Source: Paenibacillus mucilaginosus 3016 (GTDB lineage: Bacteria > Bacillota > Bacilli > Paenibacillales > NBRC-103111). From it: DNA of 64,000 bases. The translations under genes and the position numbers were made by a program. The notes beneath the pieces were generated by a model that saw only the letters and a list, made by a program, of their open reading frames with translations, ran no database searches and was not told the DNA's origin. Shown here piece after piece: positions 8,251 to 19,291 of this stretch. The number at the start of each line of letters is the position of its first letter. Positions within the stretch are counted from its first letter, which is position 1. The stretch spans positions 3,180,001 to 3,244,000 of the forward strand of contig NC_016935.1 in the NCBI RefSeq assembly GCF_000250655.1. Direction: 5' to 3'.

Positions 8251-9903
8251 ATGATCAACAGACAAAGAGGATGGGCGGCGCTCAGCGCATCGGTGCTCAC
8301 CACCGTAACGATCCTGGCGGGCTGCAGCAGTGAACCTGCACCTTCGGGGGGCGCCCAAACCGGCACGGGAAGCACAAGCGGGTCGCCGGTCGAGCTGGGG
8401 TCGAAGCCCCTGGAGTTCACCTTCTACGGACACTATGATTGGTACACGATGCCGCCGTGGGGCGAAGACGCCGCGACGAAGTGGATCAAGGAGAACAAGA
8501 AGGTCACCGTGAAGCCCGTGAACTCCGGCGGTGCGGCCAAGCAGAAGCTCAATACGATGATTGCATCCAGCGAGCTGCCGGACGTGATCTGGACCGACCG
8601 GGGTTCGGACGTGGAGAAGCTCCGCGAAGCCGGGATGCTCGTAGCCTATGACGAATACATCGAGAAGTATCCGAACCTCAAGAAGTGGCTCGGGCCGGAA
8701 GGGCTGAACATGCTGCGCTCTCCGGACGGGAAGATCTACCAGTTCCCGAACTGGTACACGAATCAGCCGAACGGCAACGCCGGCTATGTCGTCAACAAGA
8801 AGATCTACAAGGAGCTCGGCTCGCCGAAGCTCGAAACGACGGACGATCTGTACGCCTACCTCAAGATGGTCAAAGAGAAATACCCGAACGTCGTGCCGTA
8901 TGAGCCGCATCTGGCCAAAGACGGCCAGGGCCTCGATGTGCTCTACTCGGCCTTCGCGGAGAACCATCCGAACAGCTTCGTCGGCAACCGTGCGGTGCCG
9001 AACGGGGATAAGCTGACCTCGATCTTTACCGATCCGGTCTTCCGTGAAGCGACGCAGTATACGAGCAAGCTCTTCCGCGAGAAGCTCATCACGCAGGATG
9101 CGCTGACGCAGACGGTCGACCAGATCACCGAGAAGGTCGTGAACGGGAATGTGGCTGTGTTCGCCGGAGCGAGCCCGACCGACATCGGATTGAAGGCGCA
9201 TACCGCGCTGTCGGCGAAGGACCCGGAAGCCGGATACTTCGTGATCTGGCCGATCCACAAGCCGGGGCTCGACAAGAACAAGATCTTCCCGGGGAACTAC
9301 ACCCAGCTCGGCTGGAACGTCTCGCTGATCACCAAGGCGGCGAAGGACCCGGAAGCGATCTTCGCCTTCCTCGACTGGTATACGGGGCCGGAAGGCCAGC
9401 GCGTCCAGATGTGGGGCCCTCCGGGAACGTATTGGGACGGGCTCGAGGCGGACGGCATGACGCCGAAGTTCACGGAGAAGTATTCGAGCGACACGGAAGG
9501 GCTGTCGAAGCTGCAGTCGGTAACGATCAACATGATGTGGAACGGCAATACGGTGTACATCGATTCGACCAAGGCGAAGTATGAGAATACGCTGCCGGTG
9601 GAAAAACGCAACTGGGCAACCCGCTGGCAGTCCGAGATCACGTGGAAAACGCAGGCGAACGCGACGGAATTCATCAACCTGAAGCCGCTGCCGGATTCGC
9701 CGGAGGGGATTTCGGAGCAGACGATCAACGACATCTTCCTCGAGGCGCGGGCCAAGGCGCTCTATGCGAAGAGCGACGAAGAGGTCCTGGCGATCCTCGA
9801 CAAGGCGGAGAAGGATGCGCAGGCTGCGGGGTATGCGAAGCTCCTCGAGTACAAGACGCAGAAGTGGCAGGAGAACCTGAAGAAGATGAAGGGCGGCAAG
9901 TAA
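8251..9903 (+). CDS. Extracellular solute-binding lipoprotein, LplA/YtcQ-like
   Basis: A 550-residue substrate-binding lipoprotein that hands sugar to the two permeases just upstream. The signal peptide ends in the lipobox LAGC with Cys25 as the lipidated residue, followed by a Gly/Ser-rich linker and a bilobed solute-binding domain rich in Trp and Tyr. The size (over 500 residues) is characteristic of the LplA/YtcQ group rather than of maltose-binding types. The ATG at 8251 is preferred to an upstream start at 8233 because it follows a GAGAGGGG site at a normal distance. A hairpin terminator follows at 9929. Confidence 0.92.
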   Translation: MINRQRGWAALSASVLTTVTILAGCSSEPAPSGGAQTGTGSTSGSPVELGSKPLEFTFYGHYDWYTMPPWGEDAATKWIKENKKVTVKPVNSGGAAKQKLNTMIASSELPDVIWTDRGSDVEKLREAGMLVAYDEYIEKYPNLKKWLGPEGLNMLRSPDGKIYQFPNWYTNQPNGNAGYVVNKKIYKELGSPKLETTDDLYAYLKMVKEKYPNVVPYEPHLAKDGQGLDVLYSAFAENHPNSFVGNRAVPNGDKLTSIFTDPVFREATQYTSKLFREKLITQDALTQTVDQITEKVVNGNVAVFAGASPTDIGLKAHTALSAKDPEAGYFVIWPIHKPGLDKNKIFPGNYTQLGWNVSLITKAAKDPEAIFAFLDWYTGPEGQRVQMWGPPGTYWDGLEADGMTPKFTEKYSSDTEGLSKLQSVTINMMWNGNTVYIDSTKAKYENTLPVEKRNWATRWQSEITWKTQANATEFINLKPLPDSPEGISEQTINDIFLEARAKALYAKSDEEVLAILDKAEKDAQAAGYAKLLEYKTQKWQENLKKMKGGK

Positions 9904-9928
9904 GCGTTCTATTGCTAAACGACAGGGG

Positions 9929-9961
9929 GAGGGTATACTGAAAAGTATATCCTCTTTGTAT
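9929..9961 (+). terminator. Hairpin terminator or attenuator after the binding-protein gene
   Basis: An 11-bp stem (GAGGGTATACT with AGTATATCCTC, one G-U) with a GAAA tetraloop, followed by TTTGTATTT. It separates the highly expressed binding-protein gene from the regulator pair downstream, and partial read-through would set their lower expression. Confidence 0.75.
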
Positions 9962-9984
9962 TTGCCTAAGGGAGGTCCAACGAC

Positions 9985-11550
9985 ATGTACAAAGTGCTGC
10001 TCGCTGACGACGAGAATCTCGACCTGGAAGGGATGAAGACCTTCATCCCTTGGCAGGAGCTCGGTATGGAAGTGGTGGATGCGGTGACGAACGGCTTTGC
10101 GGCCTGCAAGGTGCTGGAGACTGAGACGGTCGATATTCTGGTGACGGATGTGCGGATGCCCAATATGTCCGGTCTGGAGCTGGCCAAGCGTGCGATCGAG
10201 AAGCAGGGGGCGCTGCGCGTCATCTTCGTCAGCGGGTACCAGGACTTTCATTACGTCAAACAAGCGCTCGCCCTGAACGCCTGCAGCTACGTGCTGAAGC
10301 CGATGGACGACCAGGAGCTCATCGATTCCCTGGTGAAGGTCCGCGGACAGCTCGATCAGGAGCGGGCGCGCCAGGAGGCGGACCTCGCCTACAAGCAGAT
10401 GATCCCGATCGCCAAGAACGAGTACCTGCTCCGGCTGCTCGAAGGAAGCACGGGAGCCGACGTGCTGCAGGCGCTCGGAACCGGCTACGGCATGAACGGC
10501 TGGAGCTGGCCCGGCCGGGCGGCCGTGCTGGAGATCGACGATCTCGCCTGGAAGCTCGGCCCCCAGGAAGGACGGGAGGCTGGCGGCGAGCCGCAGGCCT
10601 TCATCTCCGAGGTGATGGAGCTGAGCCGCAGGCTCGGCATCGAGCATGTGTGCAAGGTCAGCCGGCAGCGGATCATGCTGCTGCTGCCGGCTGACGGCGC
10701 GGAGCTGGCCGAGGAAGTGCTGCGGCACTTGAACGAACGCAGCGCCTTCACGGTCACGGCCGGGCTCGGCGGCGAGGCGGGCGGACTGGCGGCGCTGGCG
10801 GATTCATACCGGGAGGCGGCGGAGGCGCTCGAGTACAAGATGTTCTACGGCAAAGGCCGGGTCATCTTCTCGGGCCAGCTCCGGACGGCGCAGCGGGAGG
10901 ATTCCCGCAAGCTGGATCTGCAGCTCGACGCCCTGTTCGAGGCGATGGCCAATTACGACCTCGTCCGCATCCACGATGAGCTGCAGCGGCTGTTCCAGGT
11001 GGCGATGAGCCTCAAATCCCGTTTTACGATCCACAACTTCGCCCTGGCGCTGCTCATGAAGCTCGACGAGCGGCTGCGGACGATGAACGAGGACCTGTTC
11101 TCCTTGCTCGGCATGGAGCTGCAGGATCTCGATATCCTGCACCGCTTCGAGACGATAAGCGATATCCATTCCTGGCTGCGGCGCCGGGTCTTCGAGGTCT
11201 CGGAGCGGCTGCATACCCGGCGGCGCAACAAGAACTGGAAGCTGGTCAGCGAAGTGCAGGCGTACCTGCAGACGCATCTGGCCGAGAACATCACCCTGAA
11301 GGATGTGGCGGAGCGCTTCTCCTTTTCGCCCAATTACCTGGGGTCTCTGTTCAAGGAAGAAACGGGGCGCGGCTTCAGCGAATACCTGATCACGCTGCGG
11401 ATGGAGAAGGCCTGCGAGCTGCTGCGGCAGAGCAAGCTGAAGATCTATGAGATTGCCGAGGGCGTCGGGTACCGCTACCTGCCGTACTTCTCCCGGCAGT
11501 TCAAGGAAACGTACGGCATGACGCCGCTCGAATACCGGCGCAAACATTAA
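9985..11550 (+). CDS. AraC-type response regulator (YesN-like)
   Basis: A 521-residue regulator. Residues 1-125 are a receiver domain with the acidic pair ADDEN and the phosphoryl-accepting Asp55 in VTDVRMP. A long variable middle region follows (about 130-415). The last 100 residues are a double helix-turn-helix of AraC type (DVAERFSFSPNYLGSLFKEE, then EIAEGVGYRYLPYFSRQFKE and GMTPLEYRR). It most likely activates the transporter genes upstream on a signal from the kinase that follows, as in the Yes/Ytc/Lpl-type systems. GGGAGG lies 7 bases before the ATG. The kinase gene starts 28 bases after its stop. Confidence 0.92.
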   Translation: MYKVLLADDENLDLEGMKTFIPWQELGMEVVDAVTNGFAACKVLETETVDILVTDVRMPNMSGLELAKRAIEKQGALRVIFVSGYQDFHYVKQALALNACSYVLKPMDDQELIDSLVKVRGQLDQERARQEADLAYKQMIPIAKNEYLLRLLEGSTGADVLQALGTGYGMNGWSWPGRAAVLEIDDLAWKLGPQEGREAGGEPQAFISEVMELSRRLGIEHVCKVSRQRIMLLLPADGAELAEEVLRHLNERSAFTVTAGLGGEAGGLAALADSYREAAEALEYKMFYGKGRVIFSGQLRTAQREDSRKLDLQLDALFEAMANYDLVRIHDELQRLFQVAMSLKSRFTIHNFALALLMKLDERLRTMNEDLFSLLGMELQDLDILHRFETISDIHSWLRRRVFEVSERLHTRRRNKNWKLVSEVQAYLQTHLAENITLKDVAERFSFSPNYLGSLFKEETGRGFSEYLITLRMEKACELLRQSKLKIYEIAEGVGYRYLPYFSRQFKETYGMTPLEYRRKH

Positions 11551-11578
11551 CCGCACAGGGCGGAGGGGAGGATCATCT

Positions 11579-13369
11579 ATGAGGCAGTGGAGGCAGTCGA
11601 ATCCGTATCTTCCCTTCGGCTACAAGCTCATGCTGTCGTTCTGCGTGCTCATCCTCATCCCCGTGCTGCTCGTCGGTTATACGGCGAATTCGATCTTCGT
11701 CGGCTCGATCCGCGAACAGACGCGGGAGAACATCCGGGGCACACTGGAGCAGATGAAGGACAATATCGGGTACAAAATGGCCGAGGCCAAGCGGGTCTCC
11801 GACATGCTGTACTTCGACTACACGCTCGGCGACCAGCTGCGGCACTACCAGGAGGGGTGGGTCAGCTACGAGGCGACGACCAAATATCTGCTGCCGAAGC
11901 TGCGCTCCACGCTGGAGACCTCTTCGGGCATGCTCTGGCTGTCCGTGTATCTCCACAACGAGACGCTGCCCGAGGTGTACCAGAACTACGGGGGCGCCGA
12001 TCCCTTAACGCTGAAGAACCGGCTGTTCGACTTGTACCACATCCGGCGGATTGCGGACAAAGCCTGGTACCGGGAATACCCGCAGGAGAAGTACGGCGTG
12101 ACGATGCGCTGGCAGCAGGTGGAGGACGACGCGCAGTACGGGCGCATCTCGCTGCTCCGGCGCATCGTGGATACGCGCAATCCGCTGAATCTGGGGGAGA
12201 TCGGGTTCATCCGGATCTCCGTCCGGCTGGCGGATCTGTTCGAGAGCGTTGACTATAACAAAATCGGCCAGGGGACGACGCTGCTGGTGGCCGATGAGGA
12301 ACGCCGATCCGTTGTGATCTCGGCCGGGGCGGAGGGCGGAGGAGGAGCGGACGTATGGCGCGCGGAGGAGGCAGGCCGGCTCTACATCCGGGAGGAGCTG
12401 CCCGGGCTGCCCTGGAAGCTGACCGCGGTCATCCCGCCGGACATCACGGAGCGGGATACGGAGAAGGTGCGCACGTGGACGATTCTGATCTGCCTCGGCT
12501 GTATCGCCGTCTTCCTGGTCATCGGGTACTTCATCTCCCGCTATTTCTCCCGCCGGGTATCGAAGATTGTGAAGGTGCTCGATTCATTCCAGGAGGGGGA
12601 GTTCGACCGGCGGCTTCATTTCAAGGGCCGGGACGAGTTCACGCAGATCTCGGAGGCGCTCAACGAGATGGGGCAGCATACGGGCAATCTCATCCAGGAG
12701 GTCTACCTGACCCGCATCCAAAAGAAGGAGGCGGAGCTCGAGTCGCTTCAGGCGCAGATCAATCCGCACTTCCTGTATAACACGCTCTCGTCCATCTCCC
12801 GGCTCGCGAAGTTCGGACAGACCGACAAGCTGCAGCGGATGGTGCTCGACCTCGCCAAATTCTACCGCCTCTCGCTCAACGAAGGGAGGACGGTGATCCC
12901 GGTATCGGACGAGCTGGCGCAGGCCCAGGCGTACATGAACATCCAGCAGACGAAGTACGAGGAGCGGCTGCGCATCCTCTTCGACATCCAGCCGGAGATT
13001 CTGCCGTACACGACGGTCAAGCTTATCCTGCAGCCGTTCATCGAGAATGCGCTCGAGCATGCTTGGTGCGGAGACCGCATTCACATCCGGATCGTCGGCA
13101 GGCTCGAGCAGGGGAACGTCGTCTTCAAGATCATCGATGACGGGATCGGCATGGACCGGGGGTTGATCCGCCAGGTTCTCGATCCCGTTCAGGGGCAGCA
13201 TGTGGGCTACGGCATCCGCAACGTCGACCAGCGTATCCGCCTTCACTACGGCAGGCAATACGGCGTCGAGATCGAGAGCCGGCCCGGCATGGGCACCGGC
13301 GTGCGCATAACGGTGCCGGCGCTCAGCGGCGATGCGGCGGCTCGGGCGGCTGCCGGCGAAGCGTCGTAG
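11579..13369 (+). CDS. Sensor histidine kinase, YesM/LytS-type
   Basis: A 596-residue membrane kinase. Two helices (about 18-40 and 302-323) flank an extracellular sensor of about 260 residues. A HAMP-like segment follows, then the His_kinase domain with the phospho-accepting His397 in INPHFLYNTL and a GHKL ATPase domain (NALEHAW, IDDGIGMD, GYGIRNVDQRI). It is paired with the YesN-like regulator directly upstream. The likely signal is the presence of the transported sugar, perhaps via the binding protein, as inferred for this family. Last gene of the cluster, followed by a strong terminator. Confidence 0.93.
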   Translation: MRQWRQSNPYLPFGYKLMLSFCVLILIPVLLVGYTANSIFVGSIREQTRENIRGTLEQMKDNIGYKMAEAKRVSDMLYFDYTLGDQLRHYQEGWVSYEATTKYLLPKLRSTLETSSGMLWLSVYLHNETLPEVYQNYGGADPLTLKNRLFDLYHIRRIADKAWYREYPQEKYGVTMRWQQVEDDAQYGRISLLRRIVDTRNPLNLGEIGFIRISVRLADLFESVDYNKIGQGTTLLVADEERRSVVISAGAEGGGGADVWRAEEAGRLYIREELPGLPWKLTAVIPPDITERDTEKVRTWTILICLGCIAVFLVIGYFISRYFSRRVSKIVKVLDSFQEGEFDRRLHFKGRDEFTQISEALNEMGQHTGNLIQEVYLTRIQKKEAELESLQAQINPHFLYNTLSSISRLAKFGQTDKLQRMVLDLAKFYRLSLNEGRTVIPVSDELAQAQAYMNIQQTKYEERLRILFDIQPEILPYTTVKLILQPFIENALEHAWCGDRIHIRIVGRLEQGNVVFKIIDDGIGMDRGLIRQVLDPVQGQHVGYGIRNVDQRIRLHYGRQYGVEIESRPGMGTGVRITVPALSGDAAARAAAGEAS

Positions 13370-13396
13370 AAGAAGAGCAGGCCGGAACTTTGCAGG

Positions 13397-13427
13397 AGCC
13401 GCCGGAAGGGATCCGGCGGCTTTGTTA
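13397..13427 (+). terminator. Terminator of the two-component pair
   Basis: GCCGCCGGA and TCCGGCGGC form a perfect 9-bp stem with a 5-base loop, then TTTGTT. It lies 28 bases after the kinase stop. Confidence 0.85.
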
Positions 13428-13543
13428 ATGGAAGCATGTAATGGAAGTTCCTGGGGAGCAAACGCGTGGAGGCTCGCTGCGGGCCAAGCGGGGGCGCGGG
13501 TGTACGCGGCACATACGGCCGGCTTCCCGTTTCGCTCTGCTCC

Positions 13544-14431
13544 TCACGTGGCGAACATCTGGATGAACCTCCGGGCCGTCTTGGGCAGGTAGCGGTCCGT
13601 GAGCCACAGGATGCCGACGCCGGACTGCACCTCCGTATCGGCGATCGGCAGCGTCTTGATCTGCGGCAGCGTGAATGAGGCCATGACCGAGGCGGGGAAG
13701 ACGGTGGCCCCGATCCCCGCGGCCACCAGTGCGATGATGATGGCCACGGAGGAGCATTCACCGATGACGCGGGGCTCGAAGCCGTGCTCCCGGCATTCCT
13801 TCATGACCTTCTCATGCATGCCGGTGGTTTTCTCCGTCTTGAGGCTGAGGAACGGGACGTCCGCCAGCTCGTTCATCCGGATGCGGCCCGGGGAGAAACG
13901 GCCGCTCCAGGGGGCGGGAATCACGGCCACGAACGGGTCGGACGGCAGGGGCAGCACGGCGTGCTCGGCGCTGCCGGACGCCTCGAAGGGCAGGCGGGCG
14001 AGGATCAGGTCGATGCTCCGCTTCTCGAGCTGCTCGCCGAGCTGGTAGTGGTCGCCCTCCTGGATTTTGAACGTGACCTCGGGATACCGCTCCCGGAACA
14101 CCTCGATCTTCGGAGGGAGCAGAGAGATGCACGAGACGACCGAGCCGATGGACAGCACGCCCCGCACGCCTTCTTCAAGCTCCTTGACCTCCTGCACCGT
14201 CTCGTGGAACTGGGCCAGGAGCCCCTGCGCCCTCTGCCGCAGCCGCTCGCCGGCCGGCGTCAGCTTGAGCCGGGAGCCGCTGCGGTCGAACAGGGTGACG
14301 CCGAGCTCCTGCTCCATCTGCCGAAGCTGCCGGCTGAGCGGCGGCTGTTCGATATTCAGCACTCTGGCGGCACGCGTGATGCCGCCTTCCTCCGCGATCG
14401 CCATAAAGTAGCGCAGCTGACGGATATCCAT
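13544..14431 (-). CDS. LysR-family transcriptional regulator
   Basis: A 295-residue regulator. Residues 1-60 form the LysR winged helix (MDIRQLRYFMAIAEEGGITR, QPPLSRQLRQMEQELGVTLF), and the remainder is a periplasmic-binding-like effector domain. The start at MDIRQL is chosen because GGGAG precedes it, whereas the longer in-frame start lacks a ribosome site. It is divergent from ilvE, and a perfect ATAC-N7-GTAT box lies between them. The simplest reading is that it regulates both itself and ilvE. The effector is unknown. Confidence 0.9.
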   Translation of the reverse strand: MDIRQLRYFMAIAEEGGITRAARVLNIEQPPLSRQLRQMEQELGVTLFDRSGSRLKLTPAGERLRQRAQGLLAQFHETVQEVKELEEGVRGVLSIGSVVSCISLLPPKIEVFRERYPEVTFKIQEGDHYQLGEQLEKRSIDLILARLPFEASGSAEHAVLPLPSDPFVAVIPAPWSGRFSPGRIRMNELADVPFLSLKTEKTTGMHEKVMKECREHGFEPRVIGECSSVAIIIALVAAGIGATVFPASVMASFTLPQIKTLPIADTEVQSGVGILWLTDRYLPKTARRFIQMFAT

Positions 14432-14456
14432 GATGCTTTCTCTCCCTTCTTCACCC

Positions 14457-14471
14457 ATACCTATTGGGTAT
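14457..14471. promoter_or_regulatory. LysR box between lysR-type gene and ilvE
   Basis: ATACCTATTGGGTAT is an exact ATAC-N7-GTAT LysR recognition box. It lies 25 bases before the regulator's start codon, where binding would repress it. Its centre is about 55-60 bases before the likely ilvE -10 box, the usual position for a LysR activator site. Confidence 0.7.
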
Positions 14472-14513
14472 GATTATCCCACAAAACAGATCCTTTTCAT
14501 ATGGGGCTCATAG

Positions 14514-14522
14514 TGGTATTAT
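14514..14522 (+). promoter_or_regulatory. Extended -10 promoter of ilvE
   Basis: TGGTATTAT is an extended -10 element 36 bases before the ilvE ATG. No good -35 is visible, which fits a promoter that depends on an activator such as the LysR protein. Confidence 0.5.
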
Positions 14523-14558
14523 ACTTCTCAACCAATCCATTCGAGAGGAACATGCAGG

Positions 14559-15644
14559 ATGACTTATTCCATAGAGATCGAACGCAGCACCGCGCCGAAA
14601 ACGAAGCCGCAGGAAGACCAGCTGGGATTCGGCAAGCATTTTACAGACCATATGTTCGTGGTCGATTATGAGACGGGCAAAGGCTGGCACGCTCCGCGGA
14701 TCGTACCGTACCAGGGGATTACGCTGGACCCGGCCGCGAAGATCTTCCACTACGGCCAGTCGGTGTTCGAAGGGCTGAAGGCTTACCGTGCGGAAGACGG
14801 GCGTCTGCTGCTGTTCCGTCCGCAGGACAACTTCAAACGGCTCAACCTGTCGAACGAGCGGATGCATATGCCGGAGATCGATGCCGACCTGGCCATGGCC
14901 GGCCTCCAAGAGCTCATCCGGATCGACAGCGGCTGGATTCCGTCTGCGCCGGGGACATCTCTGTACATCCGGCCTTTCGTGATTGCCACCGAGCCGTCGC
15001 TGGGCGTGGCGCCTTCCGCCAAGTACCAGTTCCTGATCATCATGTCGCCGGTAGGGGCTTACTATGCCGAGGGCATTAATCCGGTCAAAATCTACGTCGA
15101 ATCCGGTTACGTTCGTGCAGTGAAAGGTGGCGTCGGTACGGCGAAGACGGCCGGCAACTACGCCTCCGGCCTGAAAGCCCAGGAAGAAGCGGCGAAGAGA
15201 GGCTGTGCGCAGGTGCTGTGGCTGGACGGCGTCCACCGCAAGTACATTGAGGAAGTCGGCAGCATGAACGTCTTCTTCTACATCGACGGCAAGGTCGTTA
15301 CGCCGGCCCTGAGCGGCAGCATCCTGGACGGCATCACCCGCCGTTCGGTCATCGCCCTGCTCAAGGAGTGGAACATTCCGGTAGAGGAGCGCACGATCTC
15401 GGTCGACGAGCTGTTCGAGGCGCATGAGAGAGGCGCCCTGACGGAAGCGTTCGGCTCGGGCACCGCAGCGGTTATCTCCCCGATCGGTGCGCTGTACTCC
15501 GAGAACGGCGATATCGAGATCGGCGGAGGGAAGACCGGCGAGCTTGCGGCCAAGGTCTATGATACGCTGACCGGCATCCAGTACGGCCGCGTTGCGGATC
15601 CGTTCGGCTGGACGTATGAGCTGCAGGTGGCTGCGGTGAAGTAA
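14559..15644 (+). CDS. ilvE: Branched-chain amino acid aminotransferase
   Basis: A PLP enzyme of fold type IV catalysing the last step of leucine, isoleucine and valine synthesis, or the first step of their breakdown, with 2-oxoglutarate/glutamate. The 361-residue length and the motif pattern fit the eukaryote-like BCAT type II group found in Bacilli. PLP is expected on Lys196 in AKTAGNYASG. Also visible are GQSVFEGLKAYR near residue 66, GMGTG-like substrate loops, and EAFGSGTAAVISPI near 297-310. GAGAGG lies 9 bases before the ATG. It is transcribed alone, divergent from the LysR gene. Confidence 0.95.
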   Translation: MTYSIEIERSTAPKTKPQEDQLGFGKHFTDHMFVVDYETGKGWHAPRIVPYQGITLDPAAKIFHYGQSVFEGLKAYRAEDGRLLLFRPQDNFKRLNLSNERMHMPEIDADLAMAGLQELIRIDSGWIPSAPGTSLYIRPFVIATEPSLGVAPSAKYQFLIIMSPVGAYYAEGINPVKIYVESGYVRAVKGGVGTAKTAGNYASGLKAQEEAAKRGCAQVLWLDGVHRKYIEEVGSMNVFFYIDGKVVTPALSGSILDGITRRSVIALLKEWNIPVEERTISVDELFEAHERGALTEAFGSGTAAVISPIGALYSENGDIEIGGGKTGELAAKVYDTLTGIQYGRVADPFGWTYELQVAAVK

Positions 15645-15700
15645 TTGTTGTTTTGCTTGGCAATGGGATTTGTAAGAGTACGCGGCAGTTTGCCGATGAT

Positions 15701-15736
15701 GAGGGCTTCCGGACCAGGTTCGGAGGCTCTTTTTTG
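15701..15736 (+). terminator. Terminator of ilvE
   Basis: An imperfect hairpin (GAGGGCTTCCGGACC against GGTTCGGAGGCTC) followed by TTTTTTG, about 55 bases after the ilvE stop. Confidence 0.7.
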
Positions 15737-15785
15737 TTACGCCGGATTGGATGAAGTCGGAGGGCACAGGAGATGCAGATTTTCC

Positions 15786-15814
15786 TTGTCAACCTGACGC
15801 GTCCGCCTTATATT
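15786..15814 (+). promoter_or_regulatory. Sigma-A promoter of the stalk-domain lipoprotein gene
   Basis: TTGTCA, a 17-base spacer and TATATT, 66 bases before the ATG at 15880. Two direct copies of ATAGAGACAGA lie downstream at 15816-15826 and 15845-15855, in the untranslated leader. Confidence 0.65.
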
Positions 15815-15879
15815 GATAGAGACAGATACATAAAAGAAGAATTCATAGAGACAGAACAAGAAGAGAGGGCTTTCATTTG

Positions 15880-17506
15880 ATGAACAAACGCTGGTTGGCC
15901 GGCTGTCTGGCAGGATCGCTCGTCGTCGTGTCGGGATGCTCGGCGGTCGGAGGCTTCGACCCGAAGGTAATACTGGAGAACGAGAAACAGGTCGTGTCGT
16001 ATGAAGGAAACATGACGCTTTCGTTCGATTTTGACGTGGAGGCGGCCAAGGGGGAAACCAATGGAGATCCGATTTCAAGCGAGGACATCTGGACCGAGGC
16101 TGCAAACGAGCTGAAGCGGACGCACTACCGGACACTCGACGGCATGAAGCTCAGCCTCACCTCCCTCTCGCTGAATAACGCCGACAGCACGGTATCTGCC
16201 AAGGGAACGCTGGAGAAAGCCGACCGGGTGATTCCATTCGAGCTTTCGGCGGACCGGGATACGCTGGTGGTGAAGGTAGAAGGACTGAGCCGACCGCTCG
16301 TCATCGAAACAATGGCGGGGATGTCAGAGATTCCCCAGGAATTTGCCGGATTGGTAGAGCAGGCGACCGAGGTATCGAACGAGCTCGGGAGCTTCCTGGT
16401 CCTGAACCTGCCTAACGCGGCGGACATCAAGGCCGAGAAGAAGAGCGAGAAGCTGCAGGGCGGAGAGGTGCAGGGCACGGCATTGTCCCTGAGCGTGCAG
16501 GATGAGGAGTTCCCGGTGCTGCTGCAGAAATACCTCAAGAACCTGACGCTGGATGATGCCGGCCTCCACAAGCTGGCGGAGAAGGTATACGAAGCGGCGG
16601 AAGCTGCTGCGGCTTCCGAAGGGGTCCGGCAGCTCATGCAGCAGATGGAGGAAGAACGCGGCGAGGAAGCGGCCGAAGCCCAAGAGGTGCTGGGTCCGGT
16701 TGTCGAGAGCTTCTTCTTCGACAAGGAAGTGACGGTGGAAGGCCTGTACGGCATGGGCAAATCCATGTTCGCGACGGCCGCAGCGGCCTCCTCGCAGTGG
16801 AAGAAAGCGGACGCGCCGAAGGATACGAAGGCGGTTATGACGCTGTTCGCCGATGACAAGCAGCAGTGGAGGAAAGCCGGCTTTGAATTTGAGAGCAGGG
16901 ATGCCCGGTTCATGGCGGACGGCGTGAAGAGCGGGAAGGTGTCCCTGTCCCTCGAACGCTGGAATGTGAACGGGAAGGTGGCGACGCCTCAGCTTTCTTC
17001 CGCGAACGGGATTGACCCGGAAGCGGCCGAAGGCGCCGACGAAATGCTGGAAGCACTCGACGAGCGTTCGGACCTGTACAAGTTCCTGAAGGAAGACCTG
17101 AAGCTTATGCACAAGGAGCTGCAGCTCTACTACTCGGACAAGGCGGAGCTGCAGAGCCTGATGAACGAAGGGCCTCATCCGGAAGTGTTCCAGGATATGT
17201 ACTACATCACGGACGGCAAAGGTTACGGCTCCGTTCGCGAGCTGGCGGAGGCGTTCGGCGGCGAAGTGTCCTGGAATGCCGCGGACAAGACGGTACGTGT
17301 AGAGTCGGGCGGACGTGTGGTCGAACTGACTGACCCCGGGCAGCTCTTCGGCGCTGTTGGACGGTTCCGCCGTCGACATGGGCGGCCCGGCCGAATGGTG
17401 CGGTCCGGTGCTGTACGCCCCGATCCGCTTCCTGGCGGAGCAGCTCGGAGCGCAAGTGCAGCCGGTGAACGAAGCGTTCGATTGGATCACGATTACGAAG
17501 GATTAA
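15880..17506 (+). pseudogene. Lipoprotein with C-terminal copper amine oxidase N-like (stalk) domain, frameshifted
   Basis: The protein starts with a signal peptide and lipobox (VVSGC, Cys20), continues with about 430 residues of unknown structure, and should end in a Cu_amine_oxidN1 stalk domain. The first half of that domain is in frame (YYITDGKGYGSVRELAEAFG). After the ggg at 17338-17340 the frame is lost. In the +1 frame the second half reads ALLDGSAVDMGG, then APIRFLAEQLGAQV and ends at TAA 17504-17506. Without correction the frame runs on as an Arg/Pro-rich tail to 17526. A single extra G in ccccgggc explains this. It may be a real inactivation or a sequence error. Such lipoproteins sit on the outer membrane face; function unknown. 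Confidence 0.8.
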
Positions 17507-17557
17507 TCGGCGAGCCCAGCCGGTGAACATACTTTGAAAACGCAGGCTTGACTTGTG

Positions 17558-17586
17558 TTGACAGTCCGGGAAGCGGATGGTACGAT
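17558..17586 (+). promoter_or_regulatory. Sigma-A promoter of metY
   Basis: TTGACA, a 17-base spacer and TACGAT. The leader to metY is about 175 bases. A stretch at about 17611-17634 (ATCGGAATAATCGGATATT) just after the start point resembles operator halves bound by Rrf2-type cysteine regulators such as CymR; this is a pattern guess only. Confidence 0.7.
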
Positions 17587-17620
17587 ACGAATAGATTTAT
17601 TTTATACCTCATCGGAATAA

Positions 17621-19078
<1,458 letters not shown>

Positions 19079-19124
19079 GCGGCAGCCGGCTGGAATTCGG
19101 AAGGCGTATGGAATCATGCCAAGA

Positions 19125-19160
19125 AGGGAGAGCCGGGCCTGCAGGTCCGGTTCTCTTGTT
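19125..19160 (+). terminator. Terminator of metY
   Basis: AGAGCCGGGCC pairs imperfectly with GGTCCGGTTCTCT and is followed by TGTTGT, about 50 bases after the metY stop. Confidence 0.65.
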
Positions 19161-19240
19161 GTCCGCCGGATGCCGAGCTCCTGGAGGATTTTGGGTCGCC
19201 TATCGGGAATAAGAGGGAGCAGGGTAATGAATTAGGTGCG

Positions 19241-19269
19241 TTGAAGTCTGCGCTTACAAACGATACTTA
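19241..19269 (+). promoter_or_regulatory. Sigma-A promoter of the alpha/beta hydrolase gene
   Basis: TTGAAG, a 17-base spacer and TACTTA, 23 bases before the start codon. Confidence 0.55.
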
Positions 19270-19291
19270 TCATGCAAAGGAGTGTGGGACA

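Noticed and set aside
8197..10728. 843-residue minus-strand frame
   Set aside because: Shadow of the binding-protein and response-regulator genes; it has no ribosome site and its composition (Arg/Leu/His-rich) is typical of antisense frames in GC-rich DNA.
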